Below are positions 59,090-64,000 of a DNA stretch of 64,000 nt, piece by piece. The DNA lies in the NCBI GenBank assembly GCA_030248295.1, contig JASANH010001216.1:1-64000 (forward strand), in the 5' to 3' direction. The stretch's first letter is position 1. Each line of letters opens with the position of its first letter. Under the pieces are notes generated by a model. It did no database searches, had not been told where the DNA came from, and was given only the letters and a program-made list of their open reading frames with translations. Source of the DNA: Mesodorylaimus sp. YZB2_4. Taxonomy: Eukaryota > Nematoda > Enoplea > Dorylaimida > Dorylaimidae. A program made the translations under genes and the position numbers.

Positions 59090-60527
59090 AGTAACAAGCC
59101 AGGCTCAATGCTAGCCTTCACTAGGCCTTACTCTAAAATGTGGCTAGGTCAATTCTTTACAAATTTAAATCGGAAGCCTGTCCCAAAGGGCTTCATACAA
59201 TTCCAAAGTCCAACTAGTCTGGGCTCTGGCGACGCTACGACTGGCCAGCTGGCCCTACTGTACCTCGTTAGAGCTGCAATGGTCAGGTGGTGAGTAGGTG
59301 TAACCAGGAGAATGACACGAGAAGGCTGTGCCCCGGATGAGGAAAGCGATAATAAGCTAGGCGTAGCCCGCGCAATCCGACGCCCGTAATCGATGAAAAT
59401 GAGTGTATGCCTTTAAATGGGGCAAGCTGAGTGAGAAGAGAAGAGACTAGGTGGCAAGGCGTACAACTAGCTGCCTCTTTATTTTCGCTTCATTTTTACA
59501 ACCCTATCTCTTCCCCCGCACTTGGTCAGCTAATTAGAACTAGCTAACACCTAGTCGGATAAATTGCCACAGCCAAGTCCTCGGTGGCTGCAAACTGGGA
59601 CAGTCCAACGAGTAAAGGGCAAGGCCTGGTGCTAAATGAGGACACCCACAACAACTTCAATTTAGTCACTTAAAAATCATGGCATAACGTTCGCCAACAA
59701 ACAATGTCGTTAATAAGTTTAGAGGCGGGAGAATAACAAGTGTTGGCCTCTTCGAGAAACAGTGTGTGATAATAGCTGCCTCGTATCATTCACGTTTCTA
59801 GCCGCGTACGTGGGCAGGCACTGGAAGAGGGTGCTAGAAGTTTCAACCGGCAACAAGCTCGTTATTCACAAGCCCGCCTCTGGCTCCGTCGATAAGAGAA
59901 GATACCCTGGAGGGCTCCAAAACGCATTCGAGCATTACACTCTGAAAAACGAACCAGCTAAATGAGGATTGAGTCTAACAAACAACGAGGACGTCATTCT
60001 CGTGCAAACGCCACCAGCAATACTGATAATCGCACCTATGACATATCTCGCATCGTGCCGTAGTCATACTTCCTTTCCACGAGCATACTCTCGTGATGAG
60101 GGGACGGATACAAACAAGGCAAGTGCCAAGTGCCCGCCCTTTCATGCCGGACACTCCTCCTTGGTCGCCGGAGCAATATTGCCAGCTTGGCATTTGCATT
60201 TTAATTCGCAGCATGTACCCGAGCAGAGAAGACTGTCGGGTGCGTATGGACCGGATGAGGACACTCGAAGTGACGAGATAGCCCGAAGTTAGAAGCTGAT
60301 CGGGGCAGGGGCTGTCCGTGCTACCGTGCTGGTAGGTGAGTGCGGTGGAGGGAGTGACTGGCGGAGCTTTTGCATCACGCCGAGAACCCAGGGAAGTTAA
60401 CCCAGTCTTCCAACCTAATCCACGGCTGAAACATCACCCTGACGGGTGGCGCTCACAGCTTCTAGCTCCGTGCCTCTGAAAGTGGATTGGAGGGACTTTT
60501 TTGGGACCAGGCCCAACAGAGTTAGCA
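59090..60527. other. Spacer upstream of the GPCR, no gene seen
   Basis: 60360-60480 is a reverse copy of the dispersed repeat of 38530-38720. The other ORFs have no recognisable content. Confidence 0.45.
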
Positions 60528-60657
60528 CCACACAGCGCACTCGAGGGCTAAGGAGTACATAACTGACAGTCATTTTTCCCAGGCGGGAGTCGAACCCCTG
60601 GAAGTTAGCACCCAGCGTGAGAGGCAGACATCTACCCGCTAGGCCACGACCTGGCAA
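60528..60657 (-). repeat. tRNA-derived SINE
   Basis: The minus strand reads CCAGGTCGTGGCCTAGCGGG (A-box region), then GGGTTCGACTCCCGCCTGGG (B box and 3' acceptor half), then the tail TCAGTTATGTACTCCTTAGC and GTGCGCTGTGTGGTGCT. A partial cloverleaf is possible, but the anticodon arm is poor. Confidence 0.75.
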
Positions 60658-63600
60658 TCTTACAGAGCGATGGAGGTCCACCGCGAGCCCAAGCAACAGA
60701 ATTCGCTTGATTTGAAAAAAGCAGGGATCCCAATCAGCAGTGCCTGTCGACCTTAAGACTTGAAAACTTGACAAAGGAAGTTCTAGGTAGGACTTGCCAA
60801 GAAAGAGCATCGTCTGCCTGTCCACAATAGTGAAAAGCAGCTTGGTGGTCTCAGAGGACTCGAAATTCTGGGGTCGGCTCATCAGCAAAAATGGATTTCA
60901 CGCGTAATGTGTCACCCTCGAATGGCTGGGGCTTGGTGATGTGGTGAAACAGCAACAGATCCGGAAATCCCCTCATGGGATGCTGCGGGATGGGGAGTCT
61001 GGGATCACTATTTCAAACACCTTGATCAAACATCGTCTCCCCTGACGAACAGGCAAATCCAGAGGGCGCCCACCATCGTGTCAGCAATAAGCTCTAAACG
61101 AGACGTAGGACAAGTGTGCAATCAAGGCGTAGCCTTTTTTATTTTGCATACGCCTGCCCCTCAAAATTTTCTTTTCCACATCATTCTTTCAGCCAGACTC
61201 GATCGAGTAGTTTTTCAATCCCCATCAATCTTGTTGCTCATAAACGACAAGTCATGAAAACGTGGTCGATTGTGCTTGTTTAAATCGAGTTTGCCTCAAA
61301 GCAAACAAGCTAGCTGGTCGGTTAGCTAATCTGAAAGTGAGAAAAGTTAGGGAACAGGGGTTCGAATGGAAAAGGGATCATGAGAACTGGAAATGAAGCC
61401 GACACAGCAACGAGAGCGCAGATGCCCGCATTGGGGATCTCCATGGATGAGTGCAGTCTGGCTGCTGTCCATGCAATGCGGCATTAGCGAGGATCAAGTT
61501 ATTTTTAGTTTCCAATCACTTTTGAAAGCGTCAAATCGTGTCAATTTTAAAGTCAAATAGCAGCTAAGAATAAGATTATTCGTGCACTGGCAACTAAGGA
61601 GTAAATAAACTATGATGAAGGGGCACTGCGTAATGTTTATTAGTGTCTGTGGCCGCAGGTGGGCCAGGTGTTATGCTTGTGCGCCAAGACAAGAAAGGTC
61701 ATGTTGTTTGAGCAAAGCGATGAACGTTTTTATTGCGAAGGTCAGGGCTAACAAGGCGTGCGACAAACACTGATAATACATGGGGTGTGCAGAGTAGGCG
61801 TATCGCACTGTGTCCCTGACATTACAACAACAGGGTCATAGCGCATACACTGGTGGAAGGTGCCTAGCACGAATACTCACGGTAGGATCACTGGTCAAGG
61901 ACCCCGTCGATGGAGATAATAGGAAAATGGCTTATTAGCCGCTCGAGTCGAGGATCAATGTTATCGTTTTTGTCTCCTTTTTGGCACCTGCTTTGAGTGA
62001 CGCTCCGCGTTTTGGGTGCAATGTACGTTGTGCCGACGCCCACAGCAGATTTGGTGCAAGCGCTCATCCAAATGGCAGGTTGTTGTGCTCGCGAGAATTG
62101 TTATGCAGACGGATTATTTTACTGTGCATATCACAGAAAGCACGCCAGAAAAAGGCATGGTTTGAAACTGGTTGTGAGGAGAGCACTGATTGTGACCTAG
62201 GCTCAGCAAAGGCAACTGAACCAATAGCAGCCGCCTGAGTGGTGTAGCGCTGAAAGGCGTGGGTCACTTTGCTTGGCGGCGCTGGAAACCGGTCGCCTTG
62301 GGTTCAACTCTGGCCGTCTGAGAATTTGGTGCAGTTCTCTTTGCGCCTTGCGCGCCCTGGCGGGCCTTATGGGGCGGGAGGTTCTCGAATCTGGGTTCCG
62401 TCACGGGGCATGGGCTGTATGGTTGGGTAACCGCTGACGTCGCGGAGTAGCGACTGATTGTTTTAAAGCGACTGCAGGCATGTGTGGCTTAGTGCCTTGG
62501 CTTTTCCTCGTGTAATACGACAGCAGTATGAACGAAACAGAAGTAACTGCACTCTAGCCTACTCAAACCGCTTGCACAGACATTGAGGCACCATAGCCTG
62601 ACCACGTCCATGCTGACCTGCATGCAAGTCTGACGCTGCATGTATGGATCTTCACTGCGCAGAAGGCCTCTTATACGATCAACCTATCGATAACCAAACT
62701 ACACAATGGTGCCTTCCTGCTGTTTTGCCCGCGCTTGCATGTCAGATATTTACCCCTGCGATCTACATACATAAGACCTGTGGTGTTTATGACAGGCAGA
62801 GAAAGCATTCTACTAGTCGATAACAAGCGGAACAAGGGAGTAGCATGCGCTAGAAGCTGTGCCATTCTCCTAGAAGTAACCTTTGTTGTAAACTAATCAT
62901 CTGGTGAGTAAGAGAAATGGCGCCATACTACAGTTCGCCTGGTAAAAAGGCAAACTGCAAAACGTTTATATCACAAACTAGTGTTACGTAGTGTGTGTTT
63001 GGTCTGTTCAGAAGGTAGTACACCTGGTTGCCCTGATCGCTCAGATACACATATACATGTCAGATACACTGCCTTCTCCACAGGCAAAGCACACCATCAT
63101 GCTGAGCAAACTACACTATCAGCTCTCGTCACGCAATTGACGAAAGCGCCCTATCACTTGGACTGAGCGTGACTATTGCACTTCCGTTCCAAGTACTCCA
63201 ACTCTCAATCTCCAACTATAGGTAATATATTGTAGGCTCCTGAACCCACTTCCTGACAAGAAATCCTTCAAAAGTGGGAAGCACAGCACGCGCAATGCAG
63301 CTCAGTTCTTATGCGGCACCGTACACGTCAAAGCCCACCTTCCCCAGCTTGCATGCCTGACATTTGCCTCCTGCAAAGTGCTAAAATCGGAATCGGTATG
63401 AATTCTTTGTCACCTGTTCAGAAGAGGGTGTAACTATTGCACTTTTGTTTCAGAGACTCCTGCTCACAATCTAGTCTGTAATCCAACCTTCTCATTTCTA
63501 AACCAGAGCTGCGCAACAATGACTCATTCCTGGGGCCAGCTGTTGTTTTTCTGGTTGATTACCTTTTGTTATCGCAAACTGGATTTTCAGAGTGAAAACA

Positions 63601-63678
63601 TTTTTCAATTATTAAATTTCAATTGTTGACTCAACACTGGGCCTGCCTGGTGTAACCCTCATGCCTGGTAGGCCATGG
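60658..63678. other. Spacer, no gene seen
   Basis: 62230-62480 is the repeat family of 3473-3720. 62990-63110 shares GTTTGGTCTGTTCAGAAGGT-like text with 46770-46810 and its inverse. Confidence 0.45.
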
Positions 63679-63844
63679 CGAGTGGGAGAGAGTAATCGAT
63701 ACTATCCCATAGCTGGGAGACGTCAACCCCTCGGGTTGATGTTTTAGCCGTAGGTATATTCGCAAGACTATCCTCCTTCAGTCGGGTTTTTGTCCCGCCG
63801 ACTTCGTTCGGCTGCCTCCCTCCTACGCCTACCAGGCTTGGTTA
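63679..63844 (+). repeat. Second copy of the 45968-46137 repeat
   Basis: GAGTGGGAGAGAGTAATCGA to CGCCTACCAGGCTTGGTTA, a few percent diverged from the copy in the Argonaute intron. It ends 8 bases before the TATA box of the right-edge gene. Confidence 0.85.
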
Positions 63845-63851
63845 CACTGGG

Positions 63852-63858
63852 TATAAAA
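63852..63858 (+). promoter_or_regulatory. TATA box of right-edge gene
   Basis: TATAAAA, 63 bases before an ATG in optimal context. A start site near 63882 would give a leader of about 33 bases. Confidence 0.55.
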
Positions 63859-63914
63859 CTAGAGCACCAGTGACGGCAGCTGTGCCACTGCCTGCGCTCA
63901 CAATTCAGTCGACC

Positions 63915-64000
63915 ATGGCCAGCTCATTCGCTCAATTTTCCACAATATTCATTTTTCTACTCCTCTGTGGTTCTGTGAGCAGTGGCCCGGGCGTTGGTGT
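63915..64000 (+). CDS. Secreted protein, N-terminal end only (cut by window)
   Basis: GACCATGG is an excellent start context. The 28 complete codons visible give MASSFAQFSTIFIFLLLCGSVSSGPGVG, a typical signal peptide with a polar start, a hydrophobic core of about 11 and a small-residue cleavage site (SVSSG). The TATA box upstream supports a real 5' end. The mature protein and family are unknown. Confidence 0.6.
   Translation, partial: MASSFAQFSTIFIFLLLCGSVSSGPGVG

Overview
The window is nuclear DNA of a multicellular animal. Genes are split by many short to medium introns with canonical GT-AG ends and T-rich TTTCAG-type acceptors, they are far apart, and the space between is packed with decayed transposons, SINE-like repeats, MITEs and minisatellites. 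A pyrokinin/neuromedin-U type neuropeptide receptor, a canonical slicer Argonaute, an O-GlcNAc-transferase relative and a C-type lectin/PAN secreted protein together point to a bilaterian invertebrate. The phylum cannot be settled from this window.

Layout. 1-0.74 kb: last exons of a Lys/Ser-rich protein with an in-frame TAG. 1.4-2.1 kb: broken Ty3/gypsy polymerase. 2.8-3.05 kb: a likely isolated 3' coding exon. 4.9-5.5 kb: a GGCGCC-rich repeat and a FLYWCH-like remnant. 6.4-6.5 kb (minus): a small acidic ORF. 7.7-9.5 kb: a TauD/TfdA-type Fe(II)/2-oxoglutarate dioxygenase gene. 9.9-11.2 kb: a broken envelope-glycoprotein-like relic interrupted by a long hairpin. 11.4-12 kb: SINE pair. 13.6-14.7 kb: 5'-truncated, frameshifted non-LTR retrotransposon. 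15.1-15.7 kb: a one-exon gene for an orphan membrane-anchored protein. 16-28.5 kb: gene-poor repeat desert with a pogo-like MITE and a TCAAGGTCA-rich patch.

The core is 28.6-46.4 kb. It holds a 10-exon OGT-like gene (827 aa by my splicing), in which several active-site motifs are replaced, and about 570 bp downstream on the same strand a 16-exon Argonaute gene (1051 aa) with a TATA-Inr promoter, the DEDH slicer tetrad and the complete 5'-phosphate pocket. The last OGT intron and the first Argonaute intron each carry a TGATCA-based minisatellite (20-bp and 39-bp units). Both genes also carry a copy of the same hAT-like MITE in an intron.

46.4-64 kb: MITEs and repeats, then two minus-strand genes reconstructed here from splice sites: a secreted C-type lectin + PAN protein (52.5-50.6 kb) and a neuropeptide GPCR (59.1-55.5 kb). 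At the right edge a TATA box precedes the first coding bases of another secreted protein, cut off by the window end.

The genes do not form an operon or one pathway. Exon boundaries were all inferred by eye from reading-frame continuity, splice consensus and recalled family motifs; no alignment or transcript data were available.
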